This document shows, one piece after another, positions 1-10,140 of a stretch of DNA of 64,000 nucleotides (position 1 is its first letter; each line of letters starts with the position of its first letter). The notes beneath the pieces are model-generated. The model was not told where the DNA came from. It worked only from the letters and a program-made list of their open reading frames with translations, and did no database searches. This stretch comes from Tribonema minus (taxonomy: Eukaryota > Sar > Xanthophyceae > Tribonematales > Tribonemataceae), in contig JAFCMP010000129.1 in the NCBI GenBank assembly GCA_017506865.1, positions 62,001 through 126,000 of the forward strand, given 5' to 3'. A program made the translations under genes and the position numbers.

Positions 1-44
1 GTACGATAGAACACTGTTGTGCCATATGTTATGACCAGACTGAC

Positions 45-718
45 CAAGGGTGCCCTGTTGAATGTCCCCAGCGTTCACGCCCTCGATGAATAGTTGCGGG
101 GCTGAGCAAAGGTCAGTGGGGCGCAGCCACTGCGCTGGTACGTCGATGCCCGAGTTGGGCTTGTTCGCGTTGATGTAAAGACAGTCCGCGGGGTGGGACA
201 GCACTGGAAAAGAGGGATCTTGATACTTCTCGCCGCGCATCTTGCAATGTCTGACGATGACCTCGAACTCAATTTGGCTGCTCGAGCATAGATGGGACAA
301 CGAGGGGGAGCATCGTTCAGCCGCATTGTGATGGTGATGCAGCATAATTGTGATGGTGATGCAGCATGACAGCCTAAGGTCCTGTTTCGACTGTGCATGT
401 ATACTCCCGTCAAGCAGAGACGTTCCGCAGCCTCATCGAAGCCGACTTCCGCGCTGTACTTACCAGGCGGCGATGCAATCCTTGAGACCGTCGACAGCGC
501 CCAGGACAGCAGGGGCCTTCGCACGTTCAACAACAACTTGCTGGGATTTCCTGCCTTTGCTTCCCCTATGCGCTTTCTTCAGTAATGAGTACATCTTTGC
601 GGGCTGTTGGAAGCGCACACCTCTGCTGCTGTGGATTGTGCTGCTTTGATTTCTTTGCAGGGCTTCGCCGCTTCGGCGACACCCCGACAGACAGGATTGT
701 CGCAATTTCTAAAATTTT
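45..718 (-). CDS. Calpain-like cysteine protease, incomplete at the window edge
   Basis: Three exons on the minus strand (621-718, 464-550, 45-277) join with matching phases: donors GTGTGC and GTAAGT, phase-2 junctions. The third exon reads YQDPSFP, then QWLRP, LFIEG and DIQQGTLG, the order of conserved blocks leading into the calpain (peptidase C2) active site. The exon appears to end at a GTCAGT donor just after QGTL, so the catalytic Cys (family motif QGxLGDCW) should lie on the next exon, outside the window. The upstream exon is basic (KRRSPAKK). The start codon was not found: the frame is open only back to about 760 without a Met. The family role is Ca2+-dependent regulatory proteolysis in the cytosol; Ca2+ dependence cannot be judged here. 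The family call is fairly sure; the 5' end is not. Confidence 0.7.
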
Positions 719-996
719 CTGGCGGTGAGTCTCGTCTTTGTAGTGGTCTCGTCGCGTTCATGATTTCAACAGGCGTGCCAGCGCGCCAGCCGGACATGCA
801 GCCCGAGCAGCAGCAGCTGTAGCTGTACAGGTCAACAGGTCAACACACACACTTCAAGTCAAAAAAACTTCAAGTACTTGAAGTACTCTGAAAAAAATCG
901 AAAAAACAAACGCAGAGCAGCGCAGTGCACCGGTGTGACATGTGTGGCGTAAACGCCCTTGACCGCAGTAAAGCATCACCAGACTGTGACGACGCT
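719..996. promoter_or_regulatory. Candidate bidirectional promoter between calpain-like gene and sulfotransferase
   Basis: About 280 bp separate two divergent genes. The stretch holds A-rich runs and three closely spaced copies of the odd palindrome ACTTCAAGT/ACTTGAAGT near 850-890. No TATA box is evident. The promoter role is inferred from position only, and an unseen first calpain exon could lie inside. Confidence 0.35.
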
Positions 997-3900
997 ATGG
1001 GGGGGAACAGCAGAAACCTCCGATGGGTGTTGTGCGCATGCGGCCTAATGCTGGCGTTAGTGATGGTGCCTTCGGTCTATCGCAACAGCCGCCTGACCCA
1101 GGGAGCAGAGTTGATTGAGAAGGGCGCAGGCAGCAGGAGCGGCGAGTTCGACCCGATTCAGCGGGCGGCACTTTTTCACTCGCGAGAGTGCAGGAATTTC
1201 TGGCGCCACGACACCAGGCCGGAGTACGACCAGGAGCCCATGCTGGTGTGGGAGAACAGAATATATGCGATGATGCCGAAAGACAAGAGACCTGCCTCGC
1301 CGCCCCTCACAGACGTGGTGAGTGCGCTGGATGTTGCGTTTAAATGCTGCACGCTGACACTGTTTTCGTTCGCACTTGCTCTTTTTTTGCTACTTCATTC
1401 AAGGTCGGTCATGTATCCACGATCATGACCAGCATGTGCCGCGAAGGGCAAGAAACACACAGGCTCTATGAACAATTCCCCGCATCACGGTTATAAGCGT
1501 GCAGCATAGGGAAACATGCAGGCATGTGAATGTCCACAATGAGCTTCAGCATTTAGGCCGTCTTTTATGGGGCACAAAGGTCCCATTCAAAACGGATCGG
1601 GCGTCGCCGCATTGAGCCTGTGCCATGCAAACGTCGGCAGTTCTGCGCCTGTTCGTCTCGACGAGTCCGTGCCCGATTTGCGTGGCCGTTCTGTTTGCCT
1701 CATTTTCAAGCCCAAGTCCAGGTCACTGTTCTTCGAAGCTGGCGTGGATATAAAAGGGGCGTTTGGGCCCCGATCCTGGGCGCCCGAATTGATTGCCATA
1801 AAAGACGGCCTTAGTGGGCAATTAGCTGCCTTTTCCCTGAGTTGGCACAGTTTGGCCAAAAGTGCAGCAATTGCTCCTTACAACATGCTGTAGGCTTTGG
1901 TACTTTACCTTGAAAAGCCCGCTCTGCCGCGTCCTTATACCCAGGGATCATGTCATCCCACAGCTTAGTGACCTCCAGCAGCCACATGACCATGCATTGC
2001 GCTGCGTCGACTCCCTGTCGGTGTTGATGAAGGTTGCCACGTATCACGTGATGCGCCTGAGTCAAACAAACGCTGCACACCAATTGGCTTGGCCACCAGG
2101 CATCTTTCTCGCGTGACACAGCCATGTCACCACCTCCAGGCGTGACGAAGAACTGTGCTGGGTTTTTAAAAATAGAAGGGCAGGAAGTAAATTTCAGCAT
2201 CGAGAATCCTGTCAGATGGTTTATAACACCAGCTGGTATAGTGTTCTGCAAATTTGTGTTTGTGACCGTTCTTGTTATTGCAATAATGTGAGCACGGCGC
2301 TGCAGCCAGTGTGTCGTCTCTGGCTGCCCTCATAAGAGCGATCCTTGTCAGCGCCGACTGTGCGGCGGTTCTGGTTTTCAATGACCATACATGCCTTGAC
2401 TGTGAGTATGAAAACATGAGGAAACTAGCTAACTTAGGGCTAACCCTAACCCTAATTCTCCATAGTGCCTGTTGAACCACCTGGTGGGCACTGTTGCCCT
2501 ACCCGTAAACTGCCTGACCCCTGTTGCCACTCGTACTACCTATCAGCCCCTGACCTTGGTGAAGTTTGACTCAACGGTCAAGTGCATGTTGTGCACAGGC
2601 ATCTTCAACAGACTTGCGCATTGCATGCCAGCAAACAAGCGCATTGCACATGCCAGCAAACAAAAACATGGAGGTCACATGCAGGCACATGGTCAATGCT
2701 CAAAAGCATTACACTTTGAATTGACAGCAGTGTCTTGAAAGCCCTGTCCGCTATTGTTGTTGAAGCGCCGGTGTCATACCATGGAACCTGTGTCAACGCA
2801 CTTCCAACGCCAGGCCTCTGACCAGTACCGCCGCATGCGTCGTATCTCATCATCTCCCCCTCGGCTGCAGGTGTGGTGTCCGAAGCTGAACCTCGTGTAC
2901 GTGGACAATGTAAAGGTGAGACTGGATGCATCCCGCGCCATTCGCAAATCTAGCCTGCAGACAGCGCACAGAGGTCATCGCGCCGCGCAAGCGGTTGAAG
3001 CGCGTAAGCGTCACCATCCGCATCGCCTGCGCCCAAGCGCGCACACGCATCGCCTGCTGTCGACGTGCGTGTTTGGCTGCGATGGTAACCGCGATCGAAG
3101 CGACTCGTGCGGCTGCAGCGCATGCGCTGCCATCAATGTCCTTGGCGTATCTCCCGAAGCCAAGATCATCGGTTTCATCGCCGGCCGTGCGTCAACGAAG
3201 CGTGTGCGCAGCGCATCTGGCGCGAGCATCAATCTCGGACTGCAGCTTCTGCCAGTGGCGCTGCGCGGTGCCGCATGCACCGGGTTCTGCACACAGTGCA
3301 ACGTGCACCGCAGTGCAATGTGCACGGCTTGCAGTGCATGGCGACGGGCATGGTCTCGTGCGCGCGTGCACATGCGTGTCGCACCTGCCCACGCGCTTGC
3401 GCTGTTCGTCCAACCCTCTTCCCGCTTTCTGGCTTCCCGACACAATGTGGCAGGCAGCCCCTGAACGCTCCCCCCCCCCCCCTCCCCCCAGGCAGCCCCT
3501 GAATCCCCCCCCCCCCCCCCCCCAAGCTGCCCTCCCATGCCCAACTGCTTCACCAAAACGCTCCACCGGACAGCGCCTGAATCCCCCCCCCCCACACACA
3601 CACACGCAAACATCGACGCGCAGGCGGGCTCGACGACCATGATGGGCATCCTGTCGCGCGAGTACAACTGCACGTGGCACACGCACACGCGCTGGCCGCC
3701 CGCGCAGGCGCGCCTCGCGCGCGCGCAGTGCAAGGGCCTCAGCCACGACGAATGCCAGGATCGGCGGTCGCGCACGGACTGGCTCGACGACGCCGTGCTG
3801 TCGGGCGCCACCTTCTTCTCCATAGTGCGGGAGCCGATAGCGCGCTTCCAGTCCGGGTACAAGCAGGCGGTCACGATGGACGCGAAGCTGGCGAACCTGA

Positions 3901-5198
3901 CGATCGCGGAGTACGTGGAGGAGTACAAGTGAGTGCACGTGTACTGCGCTGCGTCGTGTTTGCGAGGGAGGTGCAGGGGCTCTCCTCCTGTCGAGTTGTT
4001 GAGCATCGGGGCTAGCTCGGCCCCCCCCCCCCTTGCGATAGTGAGCAGAAAAACGCAAGCAAGCACCAGTGAGCGTTTTTGGTTCAGCAGCGCTGTCACA
4101 AGCGCTTCCTGCACTCCTTCATCGTAACACCGTGCAGTGGGGAACGTCGCGGCATGCGCAGGTGACAATGTGGTTGACTGCCACTGCGCTGCTGTCGCCG
4201 CAACTTCAAGCCTTGAACGGCAGTTGGCCTGGACAAGTACATATGTGCACTTGAAGTATATCGATGCCAGCGTATTTATGCGCACAGCAACATCATCGCG
4301 TTGCCTGCATACACGCCACACGCCTTACGCCCCCCCCCCCACCTCCCCTCACCACACGTCGTTTGCGCACCCGCCGCAGGCTCAAGTACCTCAACGAGCA
4401 CACGCTCACGCAGTCACGGCGCCTCAGCGGGTGGGACGCGCACAACCGCCAGGTATGTGTGTATGCAGGACCTATCAGCTGAGCGCTGAGCTATGAGCGC
4501 GAGGGCGCAGTTCATGTCCACAACGGAGTGCCTCTCGCGAGCCTTCAGCGCTGCGACTAGCGCTGAGAGCGCTGAGAGCAGTGCGCGGTGAAGCCGCGTA
4601 AGAGCATGCATGCGCGCATGTCCGCACTTGTCGTCGGCGCCTGATTGCTGAGGGTGCATGCAACTGGCGCACCGATCGCGTCAGCTTCGGCAGGAGGCAG
4701 TGCCACGGAGGCGCGCGCGCGACTGCCGTCCATATCGCGCTCCAGCCCAGCGCGTCTTGCGCCTGCACAATTGCCCGAGCACACTGCGCCGCGTCGCTCA
4801 ACTGCTACGAGAAATGCCTGGGGCCCTACATTCTGCAACGCCCCAGCCCTCACAAACCGTGCGTACGCCTTTCCGCGTGCGCCTGCCGACCCCCCCCCCC
4901 CCCCCCCCCCTTTCGCTTTTCGACCCCCGGTTCTGTGTCTCCCGCGCCACCGCCGCCGCAGGTGCCGATGCACTTCATTGCGTCGCTCGAGAACCTCGAG
5001 CACGACATGGCGGCGCTGTGGGCGCGCCTCGGGCTCGCGCCGCTCGCGGCCTTCCCGCGCATGCGCGCCGCGGAGATGGACGCCTCCAAGGCAGCGCTCG
5101 ACACGCGCCTCACGCCCGTGCAGGTGCGCGTCCTGTGCGCGCACCTCGCGCAGGACTTTGTGTGCTTTGGCTACGCACTGCCGGAGGCGTGCCGGTGA
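997..5198 (+). CDS. Type II membrane sulfotransferase (Sulfotransfer_2-like, carbohydrate sulfotransferase), five exons
   Basis: Exons 997-1317, 2871-2915, 3624-3928, 4380-4452 and 4962-5198 join in phase to about 327 residues. Residues 9-26 form a signal anchor (hydrophobic stretch after NLRW), as expected for a Golgi type II enzyme. The PAPS 5'-phosphosulfate loop is split by intron 2: LVYVDNVK is followed by AGSTTMM, giving K-AGST. The 3'-phosphate motif follows as FFSIVREPIARFQSGYKQ (Arg and Ser conserved). The C-terminal exon has FIASLENLEHDM, typical of this family. It would transfer sulfate from PAPS to a glycan; the substrate is unknown. Met997 is preferred over the in-frame Met925 because it gives a short cytosolic tail. 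The stop codon overlaps a donor-like CCG|GTGAGC, so a further exon is possible. The introns carry long C-tracts before the acceptors. Confidence 0.8.
3466..3600 (+). repeat. Tandem C-tract units before an exon acceptor
   Basis: Three units of the form 'cagcccctgaa' or 'cagcgcctgaa' followed by 10-16 C residues lie directly upstream of the third sulfotransferase exon. They act as an expanded polypyrimidine region in the intron. Confidence 0.7.
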
Positions 5199-5252
5199 GC
5201 GCGCGCGCGCCGTGCGCTGCGCTGCGCGGCGCGCGTGCCCGCCGCGCGCATG

Positions 5253-5470
5253 AGCGGCGGCAGCGACGGCGGTGCAGCGGCGGCGGCGGTGCAGCGGCGG
5301 CGGCGGTGCAGTGGCGGCGGTGCAGCTGCTGCGGCGGTGTAGCGGCGGCGGCGGTGCAGCGGCGGTGGCGGTGCAGCAGTGGCGGCGGCGCAGCGCCGGC
5401 GGCAGTGCAGCGGCGGCGGCGGCGCAGCGGCGGCGGCGGTGCAGCTGCGGCTGCTGGCGGCAATGGCGGC
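5253..5470 (+). repeat. GGC/GCA trinucleotide minisatellite downstream of the sulfotransferase
   Basis: Imperfect units of (GGC)n-GGTGCAGC run for about 220 bp just after the stop codon. The long alanine- or proline-rich open frames on both strands here are composition artefacts. Confidence 0.85.
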
Positions 5471-7014
5471 GGCAGCGACAGCAGCTGCAGATGGCAACAC
5501 AGCAGCGCTGGCAGCAACGCAGCCGCTGCGCCGCCGTCGCCGCAGCACCGCGTGCGGACGGCGTCCTTCACAGGGGGCGAATGCGTGTGCAACGTGGCTG
5601 CACACGCCGCCCGCTGCGGCGCGTCGGCGCTGCGCTGAGCGGCGCTCGGCGCGCGGCGCGCGTGCGCCTCACACCGGGGGCGCATATTGTGGACGCAGCG
5701 CTGCCGACAGTGCGCGTAGCATTTACAGTGCAGCGGTCGCGGAGCGTGGCGCTGGTGAGCATCGCTGCACGCGGAGCCGACTCGACTGCACAGGGGGCGC
5801 AGCGCCCTGTGCAGGGTCATCCGAGGGTTAGTGATACCGCCCCGTGGCCAGATGCCACGCGGGGCGCGGCCGATTGGATCGGCCGACAAGTGCGTGAGTG
5901 CGCGCACGGACGGACTGCTCGTTGCGGCCGCTCGTTGAGCGTGCGCGCGCGCGCCGCTGCAGCACACGCCATGCTGGGGCTGGGGCGTGTCGCGCGTAAG
6001 CGTAGGATACGGCTCGCGTCTGCGCGACGGAGCACGTTCTGCTCGCGCGCAAGTTCACGCACTCGAATTCCTCCCAGTGGTCATGTAGGACTTCAAACCG
6101 CGCCTCACCTGCGGGCGGCCCTCACAGGGGTGGGAGGTGCGTGATGTCTATGAACTGGTGCGTGGGCGGCCCGGGGGGGGGGATGTCTATGAACTGGTGC
6201 GTCGGCGGCCCGGGGGGGGGGGGGGGGGGGGGGGGGGAGATACACCTTGCATCAATAATGGGGCCTTACAAGTAGGTGTTTCAAGTGATGTCGCTCGTTG
6301 GTTTAGGAGCACACTACACAATCGTAGTGCGCCGCTCCGGCGCCAGCAAGGGCGCCAACAGGTTTTTCCGTTGCGTAACGAGCTTGCCATATAATCGTCA
6401 CGCCAGGCTCCGTGCCTCGAGCTGAACGCACACGGGACGTGGGAGCACGCAGGCGCAGCAGTGCGTTCCAGCGCAGGCGACCTGCACGTTGAGCGCCCTG
6501 CCGCACGTAGCTGAATCATTTTTTCACTTTTATGCCCCGCATAGGCCCAGGCTTTTAGTACGTAGGTACGTGATCCCTTCCCGAGCCCCCACCCACCCAG
6601 CCTGGAAGGGAGCCTTCGAGAGGAAGTCTTGAGAGACAAGCCCTGCTTTTACGGAGTTTATTCAACGATAGGAGTTTTAATTATGACAGGTATATACTGT
6701 GTTTCTTGAAATCAGACAAGTGCTGTTTGGGCCACCTAGACTGACACTGTGGCTTTAGATTTTGCTATTTGCCCCGTCCCTTGCGCCATTTCGTTGAGCC
6801 TTTCGATCTTGCGCACATCCTTGCACTGCCTGTGCTTTCAATTTTAATTAAGGCGGCTGCAAGAGTCTGCGGAAGAGACATGATGCGTTAGCACGCAGGC
6901 ATTTGAGCCATCTGTACCATGCAGCAACATTTGATTTGCATTAAAGTGTGCAATGAGGTGTTTGTGATGCAGCGCGCCGCATCGGCAACACCTGCGCACA
7001 CCACAGTGGTGATT
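5471..7014. other. Intergenic, no gene recognised
   Basis: GC-rich up to about 6130, then AT-richer. It holds the duplicated block at 6145-6215 and nothing else convincing. Open frames on both strands are short and lack recognisable domains or exon borders. Confidence 0.5.
6140..6238 (+). repeat. Tandem duplication of a 44-bp block ending in a long G-run
   Basis: The block 'gatgtctatgaactggtgcg' followed by 'ggcggcccgggg' is present twice (from about 6140 and from 6182). The second copy runs into more than 20 consecutive G residues, a potential G-quadruplex and a likely site of length error. Confidence 0.85.
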
Positions 7015-7028
7015 GTGAAAACTTGTAC
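7015..7028. repeat. Target-site duplication, copy at the retrotransposon 3' end
   Basis: GTGAAAACTTGTAC occurs here and again at 9666-9679, exactly flanking the 3'-tail and the truncated 5' end of the minus-strand element. Confidence 0.85.
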
Positions 7029-9665
7029 GTATGGACTTGTATTTATAAAGGCCCAAGGGAGGCCGGGTTGCCTATGCAATCGAAAAGCTTGCGTCAACGC
7101 AGCAGCCTAGTCTGCGCTGTGCCCTAGGAGCTTGGATACCGGCGCCGCAACACAGCCCAGCATTCGCGCTCCACGTGTGTACGCCATGACGCGCTCCGCC
7201 AACTCCCGCGCCAGCGATATGCTCAGCTCAATGAGGATCTGACGCTTAGCTAACCCGGCCTTGCGTAACACATCTGCCTTCCCCCCCCCTGAGCACAGTG
7301 CTGAGTGCATTGCCAACTCCTTAACAAAAAGGCTTGTCTGCTTGCCCAGCCGTCCGTACGACTCCTGCACGAATGGCACAAAAGCCCAAGATGACGTCAA
7401 GGTGCCGGTGTGGTGCTTGACCTTCGCGTCCTCCCCCACCCCAGCAGCATAGCCGTCCGTGTTCGAGGCATTTGTTTTGCCTGTCAGGTACGAGCTCGCT
7501 GTGGGCGCGCGCACACTTGTGTCTAGCACTATTCCCTTGTTACGGTATGCACTGCTAAAGTGCAGCCACCCTGGGTCAATGACTGTGTCCGCCCGATACC
7601 CCGGTACCTTGAAGACGCTAGCGTCCTCATTGCGGACAATAGAGACATGGTGCTGTCTCAAGATGCGCTGCAGGCACCGCTTTTGGGCAGTGTGTGTCGC
7701 GTTGTGCCCCCGTATGTGCTGGCTGGGGCAGCTGATCGCATGCGTGGAGGTGGGGCTCACATCACTGCACCGCCATGGGCACACCTCGCCCTGTATGCCC
7801 CACCCGTCTATGAAGATCGCAATCAAAATCATCGTGGCTGCTGCCATACTGGACATGGGCGCCGCACCCGGGCGGTCATTGGCAGTGGGTGGCACGCTCA
7901 TCCACGCCATTGCCCCGGACGCACGCTGGCTGCGCAGCTGCGCCAGGACCCGTGCGCTAGCCTGTTGGCGGCGGCGGCTGGTGTCGCGCGAGTCACCAAT
8001 AGGTGCAGCCTGCGTCGGCTTGCCCACGGCACCAGCCGAGGCAGCCTCTAGGTCCTCCACCAGGCAATCCTCGTATTGACGTCGAAGAACATTTGAAAGG
8101 CCGGCTTGTAGTCCGTGCGTGAAGTGACCGCGCCGGCGGCGGGGCACTACCTTCCTGCAGATTTCATCAGCATAGGCCTCCCAGTCGTCGTCGTCGTCCT
8201 CCTGCCCGCCGCTGCAGCTGCTTTCTTCCGCGCTAGTTTGTGTTTTAGCGGGCGTGGAAGGGGCAGCCGCGGCAGCGGCTTGAGGGCCAGGTACGGTCGC
8301 CGCCGCAGCGGCCGCCTCGGCGCCAGGCACAATGCCGTGGGTGTGTGGGGCTGGCTCAGTGGTCACTGTCTCCGTGACGGCAGTTGCGGCGTAGATCGCT
8401 TGCACCGCAGTGGGGAGCGTCGACGCTGCGGCCGTCGTATCTGCTGCCCACCGTAGCAACGATGCTGGGAGCTGCTCGGCCACAGCTGTGCGTGATTTTT
8501 CGCCGCCATCAGCTGTCAGCGCTCGCGTAGAGCGTCGCACGGCCTCGATGATTGGCGGCAGTCCCTGGTCCTCGCGTATTGCGCATGAGTGCTGCGCGAA
8601 CCAGGTGACTGCGCCGTGTTCGTCAGTGCCGAGCCTCAGGGCCCCTGCTGCCACAGTGGCATGAATTATTGCCGGCCTCAGTGTTGTGCATGCCTGGGCC
8701 GTGTATGCGGCTGGTGCCAGTAGCCCCAAAAGCGGCATGCCCAGACCGCCTCGTCGCTCCGGCAACCGTGACGCCCGCAGTGGCACTGCGATGTCCATGA
8801 GTTCTGGCGGGCCCAAGCGCGGCAATACCAGCACGCTGCCACTGCTGGCTTCCTCATTGTCACCAGCAGTGCAGGCGGCCAGCAGGTGTGACTTCATGGC
8901 TGCCGCGGTAGAGCAGCCGTGCAGATGCAGCATGCGTTCGAGCGTCCATGCACAGAACCCGTCAAACGCGTGCAACCATGTCTCACTCAAAGCCGTGTCA
9001 ACGACCCGAGCTAAGAAGCCCATGCGCTTCGTCAGTGACCTGCGTAGAATGAACTGTGCTGCCTGTAGGTGATGCCGCGCCATTCCAGCTAGCTGCCACG
9101 ACAATCGCCATGTCCCTGCGTCGACAAGATGCTTGCTCATGGCAGCGTGCACATAGGCTGGGTGCCCTACCGGTACCCCGACCGACGTAAAGCCCTGACT
9201 GGATTCTGGCATGGTGGTGTCCACAAACGGTATGTCAAGGGCGCGCAGGCGTGCTCTGGCCGCTTCATCAAACACTGTGCCGCGCATGGCGATGGCCAGC
9301 GACTTGTCTGGTCGAACGCGTAGGCCCCCTGCCGCCAGCCGGCGGATCACCTCTGCCACCCCAGCGGCCGCTGCATCGTCGAAGTAGGCAGCTTGCAGCA
9401 CGTTGAGGTCATCCAGGAAAGCGCAGTGCGGGGCTGGCGGTTCCGCTGTGCTGTGGCCGTAGGCCGGCATACTGCCGGGCGTCGTATTCACTCCATCAGG
9501 GTAGAAGAGTAGGAAGGCCGCTGCCACTGCAAAGTACAGCGGCCCTAGAGGGTCCCCTTGCTGGCACCCTAGGTGGGAGCAGATAATGCGAGCTTCACCG
9601 TTCACCTCCACCCGCATCTCTGGGGCAGTGTCACCACAGTATACGGACTCAAAGTGCGGGAGCCC
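7029..9665 (-). mobile_element. 5'-truncated non-LTR retrotransposon (restriction-like-endonuclease type)
   Basis: The 2637-bp element lies on the minus strand between two identical 14-bp target-site duplications. The 5' end is cut inside the reverse transcriptase domain at 9665, and the coding region stays open to the last base before the duplication. The 3' end is a short tail of about 78 bp after the stop, ending TTTATAAATACAAGTCCATAC. Diverged copies of the tail occur at 15552-15675, 22181-22293 and 60994-61080. 5' truncation plus a target-site duplication is the signature of target-primed reverse transcription. The intact reading frame and perfect duplication suggest a recent insertion. 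Confidence 0.85.
7107..9665 (-). CDS. Reverse transcriptase with C-terminal zinc knuckle and restriction-like endonuclease, N-terminally truncated
   Basis: More than 836 residues are open. From the first in-frame Met (9617), the RT block GCQQGDPLGPLYF (residues about 17-29) is followed by the catalytic FLDD, where YADD is more usual. Then come an acidic linker (EDDDDD, about residue 480), a CCHH-like knuckle (C..H..C..H around HAISC), and a C-terminal block ADTVIDPGW ... GIVLDTSV. This last block fits the PD-(D/E)XK endonuclease of R2/CRE-like elements. The reading frame actually begins at the truncation point (GLPHFESVYCGD), so the Met is internal and not a true start. The protein copies element RNA at a nicked target, but this copy lacks the N-terminal half of the RT and cannot be autonomous. 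The endonuclease assignment is by motif order only. Confidence 0.8.
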   Translation of the reverse strand, partial: GLPHFESVYCGDTAPEMRVEVNGEARIICSHLGCQQGDPLGPLYFAVAAAFLLFYPDGVNTTPGSMPAYGHSTAEPPAPHCAFLDDLNVLQAAYFDDAAAAGVAEVIRRLAAGGLRVRPDKSLAIAMRGTVFDEAARARLRALDIPFVDTTMPESSQGFTSVGVPVGHPAYVHAAMSKHLVDAGTWRLSWQLAGMARHHLQAAQFILRRSLTKRMGFLARVVDTALSETWLHAFDGFCAWTLERMLHLHGCSTAAAMKSHLLAACTAGDNEEASSGSVLVLPRLGPPELMDIAVPLRASRLPERRGGLGMPLLGLLAPAAYTAQACTTLRPAIIHATVAAGALRLGTDEHGAVTWFAQHSCAIREDQGLPPIIEAVRRSTRALTADGGEKSRTAVAEQLPASLLRWAADTTAAASTLPTAVQAIYAATAVTETVTTEPAPHTHGIVPGAEAAAAAATVPGPQAAAAAAPSTPAKTQTSAEESSCSGGQEDDDDDWEAYADEICRKVVPRRRRGHFTHGLQAGLSNVLRRQYEDCLVEDLEAASAGAVGKPTQAAPIGDSRDTSRRRQQASARVLAQLRSQRASGAMAWMSVPPTANDRPGAAPMSSMAAATMILIAIFIDGWGIQGEVCPWRCSDVSPTSTHAISCPSQHIRGHNATHTAQKRCLQRILRQHHVSIVRNEDASVFKVPGYRADTVIDPGWLHFSSAYRNKGIVLDTSVRAPTASSYLTGKTNASNTDGYAAGVGEDAKVKHHTGTLTSSWAFVPFVQESYGRLGKQTSLFVKELAMHSALCSGGGKADVLRKAGLAKRQILIELSISLARELAERVMAYTRGARMLGCVAAPVSKLLGHSAD

Positions 9666-9679
9666 GTGAAAACTTGTAC
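9666..9679. repeat. Target-site duplication, copy at the retrotransposon 5' end
   Basis: Identical to 7015-7028 (GTGAAAACTTGTAC). Confidence 0.85.
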
Positions 9680-9730
9680 TCTCTTTGGATGTGCACTCAA
9701 TGCAACATATCTTCTCCGAAGAGAGTGTAG

Positions 9731-10140
9731 ATTGTACTTTTTATTAATTCTCGCTCAGGGCGCGAAAAAGCCCAGATGATTGGCATCTAGCTGTAAGGAA
9801 TCTACATGTCGTATGACAGTCTGTAGATTGTACTTTTTATTAATTCTCGCTCAGGGCGCGAAAAAGCCCAGATGATTGGCCTCTAGCTGTAAGGAATGTA
9901 CATGTCGTATGAGAGTCTGAAAGTGTTGCAACGACAACCACTCAAATTGTACTTTTTATTAATTCTCGCTCAGGGCGCGAAAAAGCCCAGATGATTGGCA
10001 TCTAGCTGTACGGAATCTACATGTCGTATGACAGTCTAAAAGTGTGGTAACGACAACCACTCAAACGCCGCCGCCGCCAAATGGCATCTCGGGACTGTAC
10101 TTTTTATTAACTCTCGCTCAGGGCGCGAAAAAGCCCAGAT
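9731..10140 (-). repeat. Tandem array of a hairpin-bearing repeat (four units)
   Basis: Units of about 97-150 bp begin TTGTACTTTTTATTAATTCT at about 9732, 9829, 9946 and 10096. Each holds CTCAGGGCGCGAAAAAGCCC, which can fold as a GGGC/GCCC stem. Read on the minus strand, the unit ends in a GAGAATTAATAAAAAGT tail like a retroelement 3' end. Dispersed relatives lie at 19124-19250 and 54969-55145. The family is not recognised; a SINE or LINE-tail derivative is the likeliest reading. Confidence 0.8.

Noticed and set aside
1..44. Apparent loss of the catalytic Cys in the calpain-like gene (frame reads GQSGHN where GDCWFL is expected)
   Set aside because: A GTCAGT donor falls exactly at the break in similarity, so the exon most likely ends at 45 and the Cys is encoded outside the window.
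3011..4321. Long minus-strand open frames (up to 436 residues) opposite the sulfotransferase
   Set aside because: Low-complexity Gly/Cys/Arg sequence caused by C-tracts and GC-rich codons; the plus strand has the conserved motifs and splice sites.
5110..6144. Long Ala/Arg/Pro frames on both strands after the sulfotransferase
   Set aside because: Translations of a GGC/GCA minisatellite; no splice signals or domains.
7459..8456. Plus-strand open frames across the retrotransposon
   Set aside because: They oppose the RT-endonuclease frame and show no motif of their own.
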